Positions 8,083 through 17,308 of a stretch of 64,000 nucleotides of DNA are shown piece after piece (the stretch's first letter is position 1; every line of letters begins with the position of its first letter). The notes beneath the pieces are model-generated. The model made no database searches and had not been told where the DNA came from. It saw only the letters and a list, made by a program, of their open reading frames with translations. The DNA is from CAWFMO01 sp963817065 (GTDB lineage Bacteria; Actinomycetota; Thermoleophilia; Solirubrobacterales; 70-9). A program made the translations under genes and the position numbers. The stretch is taken from NCBI GenBank assembly GCA_963817065.1, contig CAWFMO010000002.1, forward strand, positions 124,001 to 188,000, read 5' to 3'.

Positions 8083-9200
8083 TAGGCGCGGCCTCCTCCG
8101 CTTCGCGTCCGGGGGCCGCTTGATGCCAGAACAGGCTCTGCAGCCCGACGCGCGGGCGCCGCGCTCGACTCGAGGTGCTCGACCGGCTTCTCGGTGAGCT
8201 CCTTGACGCGCTCGATCAGCCCCTCCTCGAGCCATTTCGACTTCTCGCCCGCGAGGGTCGAGATCAGGATGTCGTCGACGCGGTAGTGCTCGATCGCGTT
8301 GCGGATCGCGGGCAGCGGGGCCGGGCTCATCGGCTGGCCGGTGGCGTCGATGTCGTTGCGGTACATCTCGGCGAGGGTCTGGGCCAGCCCCTCGACGACC
8401 TGCTCGCGCCCGAAGTCGCCCGAGCGCGGGCAGATGAACGTGTAGCGGTGGGGGCGCTCCGAGGCGAGCTCCTGGAGCCGCTTGATCAGGTCCGGGCTGG
8501 CGACGGTGCGGGTCGCGACGACGAGCGTGTGGGTCAGGTCCCAGCGCACGGCGTCGTCGTCGACGCGGACCGGGATGTGCTCGACCCGGGCGTCGAGGCT
8601 CGCCTTAGCCCACTCGACGAGGTCCTTGCGCGTCAGCCCGAAGCGCGACTCGTACAGCGCCGAGAGCAGGACGTAGTCGGGCGCGGTGGCGCGAACGGCG
8701 TCGTCGATCGCGAGCGCCGAGTCGGGGTCCATGATCGCGCCCTCGGCCTCGATCCCGAACGCGGCGAGGACGTTGAGGGTCACGTCGACGCGGCTCTGGG
8801 CCGCGTCGCGGAGCTCGTCCTCGTCGACGAGCTGTCCGACAGCGGGCTGGTTCTGCGGCGCGACGACCGCGAAGTACTCGGCTCCGGCCTCGGAGAGCTC
8901 GCGCGAGGCCTGGAGCAGCTTGCGGCCGCCGGCGACCTCGTTGAGGAAGATCAGCACCCTCTTCACGCCCTCGCGCGAGGGCGGCGGCTCGGGGTCGCCG
9001 CTCGACCCGGGCTCGGGGGCCATCCGGACCTCGGAGGCGTGCTCCTCGGGGGTCCCGATGTCGGTCTGCGGGGTCGCGTCCTCCTCGCGGGCGCCCGGGC
9101 TCTCCTGCTCGGCCTTCTCCTCGACCTTCTGCTGGTCGGGGTCCTCGCCGGTGGCGACGTTTTTCTGCTCCGCGTCCACGTCCTTGTTTTCCTCGCTCAC
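8082..9200 (-). CDS. Tandem universal-stress-protein-like protein inside the cox operon
   Basis: The 372-aa soluble protein begins with about 70 acidic, disordered residues. Two alpha/beta domains of Usp type follow: the first at about 76-215 (RVLIFLNEVAGGRKLLQASR...ADYVLLSAL-like pattern), the second at about 225-350 (HTLVVATRTVASPDLIKRL...ILISTLAGEKSKWLEEGLIE). GTG 9200 overlaps the coxA stop (GTGA) and the stop overlaps the coxC start, so it is translationally locked between coxA and coxC. The usual Usp ATP loop G-x2-G-x9-G(S/T) is not obvious. A role in regulating or assembling the oxidase is inferred from position only. A 27-nt dispersed repeat lies in its last codons. Confidence 0.6.
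   Translation of the reverse strand: MSEENKDVDAEQKNVATGEDPDQQKVEEKAEQESPGAREEDATPQTDIGTPEEHASEVRMAPEPGSSGDPEPPPSREGVKRVLIFLNEVAGGRKLLQASRELSEAGAEYFAVVAPQNQPAVGQLVDEDELRDAAQSRVDVTLNVLAAFGIEAEGAIMDPDSALAIDDAVRATAPDYVLLSALYESRFGLTRKDLVEWAKASLDARVEHIPVRVDDDAVRWDLTHTLVVATRTVASPDLIKRLQELASERPHRYTFICPRSGDFGREQVVEGLAQTLAEMYRNDIDATGQPMSPAPLPAIRNAIEHYRVDDILISTLAGEKSKWLEEGLIERVKELTEKPVEHLESSAAPARRAAEPVLASSGPRTRSGGGRA
8093..8119. repeat. Copy 1 of a 27-nt dispersed repeat
   Basis: These 27 bases recur exactly at 58716-58742. The copy lies over the last codons of the Usp-like gene. The flanking bases allow a GCGGCC/GGCCGC stem around the element, so it may be a small REP-like unit. Only two copies were noticed, in the same orientation. 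Confidence 0.6.
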
Positions 9201-11158
9201 GTCGGAGCCCCCACCCCTGCCTTCTCGGGCTCGGTGACCTCGGCGCCCTCTTCGCCGGCCATGATCGCGTGGCGCGCGCCGGGGACGCCGAACTCGTACG
9301 GGCCGCCGACCACGCGCGGGATCTCGTCGAAGTTGAAGATCGGCGGCGGCGAGGAGACCTGCCACTCGATCGTCTTCGCGCGCCACGGGTTGGCTCCGGC
9401 GCGCGGACCCCACTTCCAGCTCACGACCATGTTGTAGAGGAAGACGAGCTGGGCGGCCCCGAGCATGAACGAGAAGGCCGTGATCAGCAGGTTCCAGTCG
9501 CCGAACTGCGCCGAGTAGTCGGCGACCCGGCGCGGCATCCCGTCCATGCCGACCCAGTGCATCGGGACGAAGGTCCCGAGCATCCCGACGAGTGTGAGCC
9601 AGAAGTGGACCCGGCCGAGCTTCTCGTCGTACATGCGGCCGGTCATCTTCGGGAACCAGTGGTAGATCCCGGCGAAGATCGTGAACACCGAGCCGCCGAA
9701 GAGCACGAAGTGGATGTGGGCGACGATGAAGTAGGTGTCGGAGACGTGGATGTCGATCGGGATCATTCCCAGCATCACGCCCGAGATCCCGCCGATCGTG
9801 AACGTGACCACGAAACCGAGCGCGAACAGCATCGAGGTCGATCTGAGATGGATTCGTCCCTCGAAAAGGGTCGCGAGCCAGGAGAAGATCTTGATCCCGG
9901 TCGGCACCGCGATCAGCAGCGTCGTGATCATCATCGGCACCCGCAGCCAGCTGAACATCCCGGCGACGAACATGTGGTGCGCCCAGACCGAGTAGGAGAG
10001 GACGACGATCCCGATCAGCGCCAAGGCCATCAGGCGGTAGCCGAAGATCGGTTTGCGGGCGTGGGTCGAGATCACCTCGGAGACGATCCCGAAGCCCGGC
10101 AGCATCATGATGTAGACGGCCGGGTGCGAGTAGAACCAGAAGATGTGCTGGTAGCTGATCACGTCGCCGCCCATCGCCGCGTTGAAGAAGTTGGTGTGCA
10201 GGACGCGGTCGAAGAGGACCATGAACTGGACGCCGGCGATGAACGGTGTCGCGGCGACGACGAGCAGCGAGGTCGAGAGGTTTGCCCAGACGAGCAGCGG
10301 CATGCGCCAGAAATTCATCCCTGGCGCGCGCATAGTGATGATCGTCACGAGGAAGTTGAGGGCGGTCGCCACCGACGACGCGCCGGCGAACTGGACCCCG
10401 AGGTTGAAGAACGACTGGCCCAACGGCGCCCCGGTCGAGAGCGGCGCGTAGCCGGTCCAGCCGGCGTCGAAGGCGCCGCCGGGGACCGCGTAGCTGGCGA
10501 GGAAGAGCAGGCCCGCGATCGGCAGCATCCAGAAGCTGAGCGCGTTGAGGCGCGGGAACGCCATGTCCGGCGCGCCGATCATCAGCGGCAGGACGTAGTT
10601 CGCGATCCCGGCGAAGACCGGGATCACGAAGACGAAGATCATCAGCGCCGCGTGGGTCGAGAACAGCCCGTTGAAGGTGCTCGGGTCGACGATCTGGGTC
10701 CCGGGCTGGGCGAGCTCGGCGCGCATCAGCATCGCCATGAAGCCGCCGGCAAAGAAGAAGAAGAAGGTCGTGCAGATGTACTGGATCCCGATCACCTTGT
10801 GATCGGTGTTGAAGTGCAGGTAGTCCTTCCAGCTCGTCGCGCCGTGCTGGTCGTGGGTCTCGGGAACCGTCGGCGCGCCCGAGGTCCAGCGGAACCAGTA
10901 GTCGAAGCAGCCGAAGCCGATCAGGAAGCCGAGCGGCCCGGTGATCGCGGGCACGACGACGTGCGGGTAGCCGGTCTGCTCGGTCTGGAAGAGGTCCAGC
11001 CCCGAGATCGCGCGCAGCCCGACGACGAGCCCGAAGCCGAAGCCGGCCCCGAGCAGGAAGCCGAAGCCGCCCCGGAGCCAACCGGGTCGCTTGATCGCCG
11101 CTACCAAGAGATAGCTCCCGCCATCGAGCCCATTATCCCAAGCGTCACGTCCCGCCAC
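9197..11158 (-). CDS. coxA: Cytochrome c oxidase subunit I (A2-type haem-copper oxidase)
   Basis: The protein (653 aa from GTG 11158) is the catalytic subunit that reduces O2 and pumps protons. All ligands are present: FSTHAALMIF for low-spin haem, SHPAVYIM and VWAHHMF for CuB with the cross-linked Tyr, AHIHFVLFGG for both haems. The K-channel Lys is in PTGIKIFSW. YSHP in place of the GHPE motif marks the A2 subtype. About 100 residues with two extra membrane helices precede the standard core. GTG 11158 overlaps coxB by 14 bp; TTG 11107 with GGGAG 7 nt upstream may be the true start. The stop overlaps the Usp-like gene start. Confidence 0.96.
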   Translation of the reverse strand: MAGRDAWDNGLDGGSYLLVAAIKRPGWLRGGFGFLLGAGFGFGLVVGLRAISGLDLFQTEQTGYPHVVVPAITGPLGFLIGFGCFDYWFRWTSGAPTVPETHDQHGATSWKDYLHFNTDHKVIGIQYICTTFFFFFAGGFMAMLMRAELAQPGTQIVDPSTFNGLFSTHAALMIFVFVIPVFAGIANYVLPLMIGAPDMAFPRLNALSFWMLPIAGLLFLASYAVPGGAFDAGWTGYAPLSTGAPLGQSFFNLGVQFAGASSVATALNFLVTIITMRAPGMNFWRMPLLVWANLSTSLLVVAATPFIAGVQFMVLFDRVLHTNFFNAAMGGDVISYQHIFWFYSHPAVYIMMLPGFGIVSEVISTHARKPIFGYRLMALALIGIVVLSYSVWAHHMFVAGMFSWLRVPMMITTLLIAVPTGIKIFSWLATLFEGRIHLRSTSMLFALGFVVTFTIGGISGVMLGMIPIDIHVSDTYFIVAHIHFVLFGGSVFTIFAGIYHWFPKMTGRMYDEKLGRVHFWLTLVGMLGTFVPMHWVGMDGMPRRVADYSAQFGDWNLLITAFSFMLGAAQLVFLYNMVVSWKWGPRAGANPWRAKTIEWQVSSPPPIFNFDEIPRVVGGPYEFGVPGARHAIMAGEEGAEVTEPEKAGVGAPT

Positions 11159-11909
11159 CTCCCGCCGGGGCTCCGGCGCCGGCCGCCGGCGCCGCCGCGG
11201 CCTGCTGCTCGGCGGCCCAGGCGTTGAACTCCTGCTCCGACTCGACGACCACCGGCGCCCTCATCGTCGAGTGGCCGAACCCGCAGAGCTCGGTGCAGAT
11301 CACGGCGTAGGTCCCCTCCTTGTTCGGGGTCACGATCGCGCGCGTCGTGATCCCGGGGACGTTGTCCTTCTTGATCCGCCACTCGGGGACCCAGAACGAG
11401 TGGATCACGTCGAGCGCGTGGAGCTTGAACTCGATCTGGCGATCGACCGGGACGTGGAGCTCCTTGCTCTCGATCCCGCCCTGCTCGGGGTACTGGAAGT
11501 CCCATTCGAACTGCTGCGAGTTGACGTTGATCACCATGCGGTCGGACTCGCGCGCCTCGATGTCGACGAGCACGATCCAGCTGTAGGCGGCGCCGATCAG
11601 GACGATCACGGTCGGGATCACGGTCCAGGCGATCTCGAGCCGCGTGTTGCCGTGCATCGGCGCGCCGTCGGACTCGTCGCCGGGCTTCGCCCGCCAGCGC
11701 ACGAGCGCGTAGCTGAGCATCACCATCACGATCGAGAACACGAAGCAGCTGAGCACGATCATCACGTCGAGCAGCCGGTCGATGTCGTCGGCGGCCGTCG
11801 AGCCCTGCTGGCCGTTCCAGTTCGGGATCAGCATGATCACCGAGGAGACGGCCGTGAGCAGGAGGATGGCCCCGATCAGCTTCGCCAGCGGGATGTCCTT
11901 CAGGTTCAT
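11145..11909 (-). CDS. coxB: Cytochrome c oxidase subunit II with intact CuA site
   Basis: The 254-aa protein carries two N-terminal helices (about 11-29 and 47-70, plus a third hydrophobic stretch near 94-115) and a cupredoxin domain that accepts electrons from cytochrome c. The full CuA set is visible: His170 in DVIHSFWVPEW, then Cys205, Glu207, Cys209, His213 and Met216 in VICTELCGFGHSTM. There is no fused haem c domain, so a separate cytochrome (for example the one at 6594) must deliver electrons. The C-terminus is Ala/Gly/Pro-rich. ATG 11909 lies 12 bp after a glycosyltransferase gene. Confidence 0.96.
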   Translation of the reverse strand: MNLKDIPLAKLIGAILLLTAVSSVIMLIPNWNGQQGSTAADDIDRLLDVMIVLSCFVFSIVMVMLSYALVRWRAKPGDESDGAPMHGNTRLEIAWTVIPTVIVLIGAAYSWIVLVDIEARESDRMVINVNSQQFEWDFQYPEQGGIESKELHVPVDRQIEFKLHALDVIHSFWVPEWRIKKDNVPGITTRAIVTPNKEGTYAVICTELCGFGHSTMRAPVVVESEQEFNAWAAEQQAAAAPAAGAGAPAGGGGT

Positions 11910-11921
11910 CGGCGCCGGAGT

Positions 11922-13271
11922 CTATTGACCGTTGAGGGTGTCGAGCGCATCGAGGTCGCCCTCTGAGGCGGCGATCACGCCCTCTGCGACCCGCTCCCAA
12001 CTCCAGAGCTCCGCCGTCCGGGCCGCGAGCGCCTCGCGGGCAGCCTGGCGCTCGGCCTCGGGAAGCGCGAGCCATCCGAGCAGCCGCTCGGCGATCGCCT
12101 CGGCGGCGCGCTCGTCGACCGGGAACGAGAGCAGCTCGGCGACCTCGGGCTCGAGCGCGTCGGCGAGCCGCCGCGAGACCTCCGCCATCCCCGAGTGGCC
12201 GGCGGAGACCGGCAGGGCCCCGCACGCCGCGGCCTCGATCGCGACCAGCCCGAACGCCTCGGGGAAGACGCTCGGCATCACCAGAGCCTCGGCCGCCGGC
12301 GCGACCTCGGCGATCTCGTCGTGCTCGAGCCTGCCGCTGATCGCGACCGACTCGTCGACGCCGAGCCGCTCGACCTGGGCCTCGAAGCCGCCGCGGTCCT
12401 CGCCGAACCCGGCGAGCAGCAGCCGCGCACCGGGGTGTTCGGCGACGACCCGCGGCCAGGCGTCGAGCAGCAGCTGGACCCCCTTGTTGGTGATCAGCTT
12501 GCCGACGAACAGGATCCGGGGCTCGCCCCGCGCCCAGTCGCGCAGCGCCGCGGCGGCGCCGGGCCCGTCGCGGCCGAAGGCGCCCTCTGACGCCGGGCCC
12601 GACTCGAGCCGGTCGGCGAGCCCCCGCAGCAGCTCGAGCGCCTCGCCGGGCGGATGGGGGCGGAACCGCTCGACGTCGACACCGGGCTGGCCGAGCCGCG
12701 TCTTCGAACGCAGCGCCGGATCCGGCACCGTGGCCAAGAGGTCCTCGGCGGTGTGCCGCGAGCCGACCAGCAGCGCCTGCGAGGCTTCAGCGCCCTCGCG
12801 CGCGAGGGGGACGAAGCGCTCGGGGTGCGGGCGGACGGTGTAGGAGATATCGCTGCCGTGGACCTTGGTCGCGAAGCGCAGCCCGGCGCGGGCGCAGATC
12901 ACCGGGCCCATGATCAGGTGGTTGGCGAGCGCGGCGCCGGGCTCGCCGTGGCGCTCGACCACCTCCCCGACCGCCTCGACGTTGGCCTCGAGGTAGCGGT
13001 CGAGCTCCGCGTCGCTGAGCTCGGGGAAGGTCTTGACCTCGAAGCCCTCGTAGGCATCGCGGACGAAGACCGGCAGCAGCCCGCCGATCTCGGGGACGTG
13101 GATCGTGACGCTGCCGCCGCTCTCGGGGTCGCTGAAGCCCTCGGCGCCGCGGTCCTGGCAGAGCAGGTGCACCTCGTGGCCGAGCTTGGCGAGGGCCCTG
13201 ACCAGCGACGCGTTGTAGACGTTGCTGCCCGTCCCGCGCAGCAGGTAGCCGTGGAAGATCAGGATCTTCAT
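11922..13271 (-). CDS. Glycosyltransferase family 4 protein
   Basis: The 449-aa protein has the two-Rossmann GT-B fold. The N-terminal half starts MKILIFHGYLLRGTGSNVYN and carries KVHGSDISYTVRPHPERFVP; the C-terminal nucleotide-sugar half has RILFVGKLITNKGVQLLLDA and the E-x7-E retaining-GT motif in PSVFPEAFGLVAIEAAACG. It should move a sugar from an activated donor onto an unknown acceptor in the cytosol. It is the first gene of the run leading into coxB. Only 23 bp separate its ATG from the likely start of the divergent zinc-ribbon gene. Confidence 0.88.
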   Translation of the reverse strand: MKILIFHGYLLRGTGSNVYNASLVRALAKLGHEVHLLCQDRGAEGFSDPESGGSVTIHVPEIGGLLPVFVRDAYEGFEVKTFPELSDAELDRYLEANVEAVGEVVERHGEPGAALANHLIMGPVICARAGLRFATKVHGSDISYTVRPHPERFVPLAREGAEASQALLVGSRHTAEDLLATVPDPALRSKTRLGQPGVDVERFRPHPPGEALELLRGLADRLESGPASEGAFGRDGPGAAAALRDWARGEPRILFVGKLITNKGVQLLLDAWPRVVAEHPGARLLLAGFGEDRGGFEAQVERLGVDESVAISGRLEHDEIAEVAPAAEALVMPSVFPEAFGLVAIEAAACGALPVSAGHSGMAEVSRRLADALEPEVAELLSFPVDERAAEAIAERLLGWLALPEAERQAAREALAARTAELWSWERVAEGVIAASEGDLDALDTLNGQ

Positions 13272-13294
13272 GCCGCATTGTTATCGTGCGCGCC
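13272..13294. promoter_or_regulatory. Compact divergent leaderless promoter pair
   Basis: The 23 bp between the glycosyltransferase ATG (13271, minus) and the zinc-ribbon GTG (13295, plus) hold both apparent -10 boxes: TATCGT at 13282-13287 with 7 nt to GTG on the plus strand, and TAACAA at 13283-13278 with 6 nt to ATG on the minus strand. The boxes overlap, so the two polymerases would exclude each other. Confidence 0.4.
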
Positions 13295-13558
13295 GTGCAG
13301 AACCCGCGCCAGAAGTACCGCCTCCGCGCGCCGGCCTCGAGCCGCGAGACGATCGAGGAGGTCGAGCCCGGCCGCGTCTACGTCGATCGCGAGACCGGCG
13401 AGGAGATGGAGGTCGTGACCCGCGTGCTTCCGCTCGCGCCCTCTCCCTCGGCGCTGCTCCGCTCGCCGCAGAACCTCCACGCCTGCCGCCGCTGCGATCA
13501 GCTGATCGGCTACGACGTCAGCGACTGCCCCCACTGCGGGCTGCGCCAGAACCCTTGA
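13295..13558 (+). CDS. Small zinc-ribbon protein
   Basis: The 87-aa protein ends in a clear treble of Cys pairs, ACRRCDQLIGYDVSDCPHCG, a C-x2-C...C-x2-C zinc ribbon. The first 60 residues are polar and contain RVYVDRETGEEMEVVTRVLP. No enzyme motif is present, and nucleic-acid or protein binding is the general expectation. GTG 13295 is preferred over GTG 13286 because it sits 7 nt after the TATCGT box. Its stop overlaps the TTG start of the lipoprotein gene (TTGA), so the two are co-translated. Confidence 0.6.
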   Translation: MQNPRQKYRLRAPASSRETIEEVEPGRVYVDRETGEEMEVVTRVLPLAPSPSALLRSPQNLHACRRCDQLIGYDVSDCPHCGLRQNP

Positions 13559-13878
13559 GACGCGCCGCGATCGCGCTGCTCTGCGCCTCGGCGCTCGGGC
13601 TCGGCGCGCTGCCGGGCTGCGGCGACGACGACGAGGACGCGCCGACGATCTCGGTCCCGACCGAGACCATCGAGACCCTGCCGACGACCACGACCGAGAC
13701 CGGCGAGACCACCGGCACGACCGGGGGCACGGGGACGACGACCGGCACGGCGCCGTCGACCGGCAAGCCCGATCCGAGCAAGCCCGACGGCCCGGCCAAC
13801 GACCTGCCGCCGGCGCCCGGCTCGCCCGAAGAGGCCTTCGAGCAGGCCTGCAAGCAGAACCCCGCGGCCTGCGGCTAG
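13555..13878 (+). CDS. Thr-rich lipoprotein
   Basis: The 107-aa protein starts at TTG 13555, overlapping the upstream stop. A signal peptide of about 23 residues ends in the lipobox ALPGC, followed by GDDDED. The mature part is a Thr/Glu/Gly linker (TETIETLPTTTTETGETTG and similar) and a short C-terminus with two Cys (FEQACKQNPAACG) that could form a disulphide. It appears to be a surface-exposed, largely disordered lipoprotein of unknown role. It is convergent with the secreted-protein gene immediately downstream. Confidence 0.6.
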   Translation: MRRAAIALLCASALGLGALPGCGDDDEDAPTISVPTETIETLPTTTTETGETTGTTGGTGTTTGTAPSTGKPDPSKPDGPANDLPPAPGSPEEAFEQACKQNPAACG

Positions 13879-14691
13879 CTACGGGGTAGCGGGCTTATTC
13901 GCCGGCTTGTTGCCGTCGGCCGGCGGCTTGGCCTCGTCGTCGCCCTTCTTGGGCGGCTTCTTCTTCGAGGTCTGCGGTCCGCGGACGAACGTCGCCGAGT
14001 AGAGCAGGCGCGCGGTCGTGTACGAGCAGCCGTAGGTCCTCTCGCTGCCGAGCTGCTCGTGGCCGCTCCCGGCCTTGATCTTCGCGGTGTCCTCGCAGCT
14101 GCCGGCGGCGCGGCTCGCGCGCCAGGCGTTGCCCTTCGGCAGGCCGACCGCGAACACCGGCGCCCAGGTCGGGACCGTGAGCCCGATCATCTGCCCTTTG
14201 CGGATGTTGAGCGGCGTCTTGAGCGCGAAGGTCGTCGTCGAGCCGAGCATCCCGGCGAGGTCCTCGATCGGGCCCTGGGCGCGGAGCTTGAAACCGATCG
14301 GGTTCTTCTTCAGCGGCTTGAGGATCGAGAGCCGCGCCTTGGGCCCGCCGCCGTAGAAGTCGTCGAAGAACTTGGTCTGCGACTCGCTCGGGGCCGAGGT
14401 CTTGATCGACCAGGCGATCACCTTGCCGTCGTAGGGGGCCACGAAGGGCATCTTCTGGTTGCCGATCGCGGTCTGGAAGCCGGTCACCTTGCCGATCGCC
14501 TGACAGGGGCTGCTCGGGCACGAGGGAGCCGCGGTCTGGGCCGAGGCGCCGATCACGGTCACCTTCGCGGCGCCGGTCGCCGACCCGACGCCGAGCACGG
14601 CGGCGGCGAGGAGCGCGCAGGAACCCCCCGCGAGGGCGATCTTGCGCGTGCGTGAGCGCTCGCTAATAAATGGCATCTGGAGCATGAACAC
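13879..14691 (-). CDS. Secreted protein of unknown function
   Basis: The 270-aa protein has a basic start and a hydrophobic signal segment (KIALAGGSCALLAAAVLGVG), then an extracellular part of about 200 residues. The body looks beta-rich (MPFVAPYDGKVIAWSIKTSA, LNIRKGQMIGLTVPTWAPVF) with Cys residues at APSCPSSPCQAIG, AGSCED and TYGCSYT that could pair in disulphides. The tail is Lys/Pro-rich. Start is ATG 14691, though ATG 14676 (MPFISERSRTRK) is possible. No family was recognised. Confidence 0.65.
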   Translation of the reverse strand: MFMLQMPFISERSRTRKIALAGGSCALLAAAVLGVGSATGAAKVTVIGASAQTAAPSCPSSPCQAIGKVTGFQTAIGNQKMPFVAPYDGKVIAWSIKTSAPSESQTKFFDDFYGGGPKARLSILKPLKKNPIGFKLRAQGPIEDLAGMLGSTTTFALKTPLNIRKGQMIGLTVPTWAPVFAVGLPKGNAWRASRAAGSCEDTAKIKAGSGHEQLGSERTYGCSYTTARLLYSATFVRGPQTSKKKPPKKGDDEAKPPADGNKPANKPATP

Positions 14692-14773
14692 CTATCTTCG
14701 CGGAACGTTGCGACGTTCCTGGCATCCGGTTTTACAGGATCGGACGCACCGGCTCGCATAGGCTTGTGCGGCG

Positions 14774-14974
14774 ATGAGCGACCCAGCAAGCCCGGCCGCC
14801 CATATCGGCGGCATGCTCGCCGCGTTCGGGGTCGAGACCGACGAGGTCGACCTCGCGGTGATCGCCGCCGCCTGGGAGCAGTTCGGGCCCGGGATGAGAG
14901 CGCTGCTCGACGCCGACCTCGAGGGGGTCGAGCACGAGATCGGCTTCGACCCGTCGCGCCCGCCGGCGTCATGA
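14774..14974 (+). CDS. AtzG-like small partner of the amidase
   Basis: The 66-aa protein reads MSDPASPAAHIGGMLAAFGV, followed by a helical stretch ending DADLEGVEHEIGFDPSRPP. Its size, helical character and position directly before an amidase match AtzG/DUF4089 proteins, which hold AtzE-type amidases in a GatC-GatA-like pair. ATG 14774 is 9 nt after TAGGCT. Its stop overlaps the amidase start (ATGA at 14971-14974), which points to coupled translation and a one-to-one complex. The family call rests on context and length. Confidence 0.55.
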   Translation: MSDPASPAAHIGGMLAAFGVETDEVDLAVIAAAWEQFGPGMRALLDADLEGVEHEIGFDPSRPPAS

Positions 14975-16317
14975 CCCTCCTCGACCAGCCGCTGCGCGAG
15001 CAGGCAGCCGCGATCGCCGGCGGCGAGGCCGACCCGGTCGAGCTGCTCGAAGACTGCCTGGCGCGGATCGAGGAACGATCGGAGCTCAACGCGATCGTCG
15101 AGACCTTCCCCGAGCGCTCGCGCGAGATGCTCGACGGGGCGCCCGACGGCCCGCTGCGCGGGGTCCCGATCGCGCTCAAGGACGAGTGGCCGCTGCCCTG
15201 GCGCGCCGAGCGCTTCGGCGCCGCGCAGATGCTCGTCCCGACGGCGCCCGCGGAGTCGGGCCCCTACCGCGCGCTCCGCGACGCCGGCGCCGTGATCGTC
15301 GGGGTCGCCAACATGCACGAGCTCGGCGCCGGGACGACCGGCGCGATCTCCGTCTACGGCCCGGCGCGCAACCCGTGGGACCTCGAGCGCTGCCCGGGCG
15401 GGTCCTCGAGCGGCTCCGCATCGGCGGTCGGCGGCGGGATCGTCGCCGGCGCGATCGGCGCCGACGGCGGCGGCTCGGTTCGCTACCCCGCCGCCTACTG
15501 CGGACTGACGGGGCTGAAGCCGACCTTCGGGCGCTCGGCGATGGGCGGCCACCACATCGCCAACACGGAGACGATCGTCTCCGGCCCGATCTGCGCTGAC
15601 GCTGCCGACTGCCGGCTGCTCGGCTCGGCGCTCTACGGCGAGCCGCTCGAGAGCGGCGAGCTCGGCGCGCCGCGGATCGGCGTCGTCCGCGACCCGCTCT
15701 GGGAGGACTGCGCCGAGGGCGTTCGCGAAGCGTGCGAGGCGGGGCTCGCGGCGCTCGTCTCCGAGACCGGGGCGCAGGTGGTCGAGCTCGACGCGATCGC
15801 GGGCGTCGAGCTGAGCCAGGTCGTCTACGTGCTGCTCGGGCTGACCGAGGAGGCGGCGGCGATGACGCCGGCGAAGCTCAACTCGCTCGACCCCGGCCTC
15901 AGCCCGATCGCCCGCGCGCTGCTCAAGTACCGGATGCTGGTCCCGGTCACGCTGGTCGAGCGCGCCAAGCTCGTCCGCGCCGAGCTCCGCCGGACGCTCG
16001 CGCGCGCCTTCGAGAGCGTCGACCTGCTCGCCTGGCCGACGATGCCGACGATCGCGCCGCGGCTCGACACCCCAATGGTCGAGGTCCCCTCGGGGCTGCG
16101 GTCCCCCGACGACGTCAACACGCGCCAGGGCGCCTTCGCCAACCTCTCCGGCGTGCCGGCGATCACCGCCCCGGTCGGGCTCAGCGAGGGGCTCCCGGTC
16201 GGGCTCCAGCTCGCGGCGCCCTGGGGCCGCGACGAGCTGCTGCTCGACGCCGCCGAGGCACTCGAGCGCGCCACGGACCGCGAGCACGTCGAGGCCCGGG
16301 CGCCAGTAGCTGCATAA
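14971..16317 (+). CDS. Amidase-signature hydrolase (AtzE/GatA-like)
   Basis: The 448-aa protein has the full amidase-signature catalytic triad: Lys70 in IALKDEW, the cis-Ser in PGGSSSGSASAVGGG (about 145-146) and the nucleophile Ser169 in GADGGGSVRYPAAYCG. It should hydrolyse an amide or carbamoyl bond. With an AtzG-like protein in front it resembles AtzE-type 1-carboxybiuret/amide hydrolases more than tRNA-dependent GatA, since no gatB is present. The start is fixed by the ATGA overlap. The ABC transporter follows after 16 bp but has its own TAATnn-like box, so a functional link is unproven. Confidence 0.88.
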   Translation: MTLLDQPLREQAAAIAGGEADPVELLEDCLARIEERSELNAIVETFPERSREMLDGAPDGPLRGVPIALKDEWPLPWRAERFGAAQMLVPTAPAESGPYRALRDAGAVIVGVANMHELGAGTTGAISVYGPARNPWDLERCPGGSSSGSASAVGGGIVAGAIGADGGGSVRYPAAYCGLTGLKPTFGRSAMGGHHIANTETIVSGPICADAADCRLLGSALYGEPLESGELGAPRIGVVRDPLWEDCAEGVREACEAGLAALVSETGAQVVELDAIAGVELSQVVYVLLGLTEEAAAMTPAKLNSLDPGLSPIARALLKYRMLVPVTLVERAKLVRAELRRTLARAFESVDLLAWPTMPTIAPRLDTPMVEVPSGLRSPDDVNTRQGAFANLSGVPAITAPVGLSEGLPVGLQLAAPWGRDELLLDAAEALERATDREHVEARAPVAA

Positions 16318-16333
16318 TCGCCCGCGGACAGGC

Positions 16334-17304
<971 letters not shown>

Positions 17305-17308
<4 letters not shown>

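Noticed and set aside
9269..11227. A 652-codon plus-strand open frame opposite coxA.
   Set aside because: It is antisense to a complete, motif-perfect coxA and has the low-complexity Asp/Glu/Arg/His composition of shadow frames.
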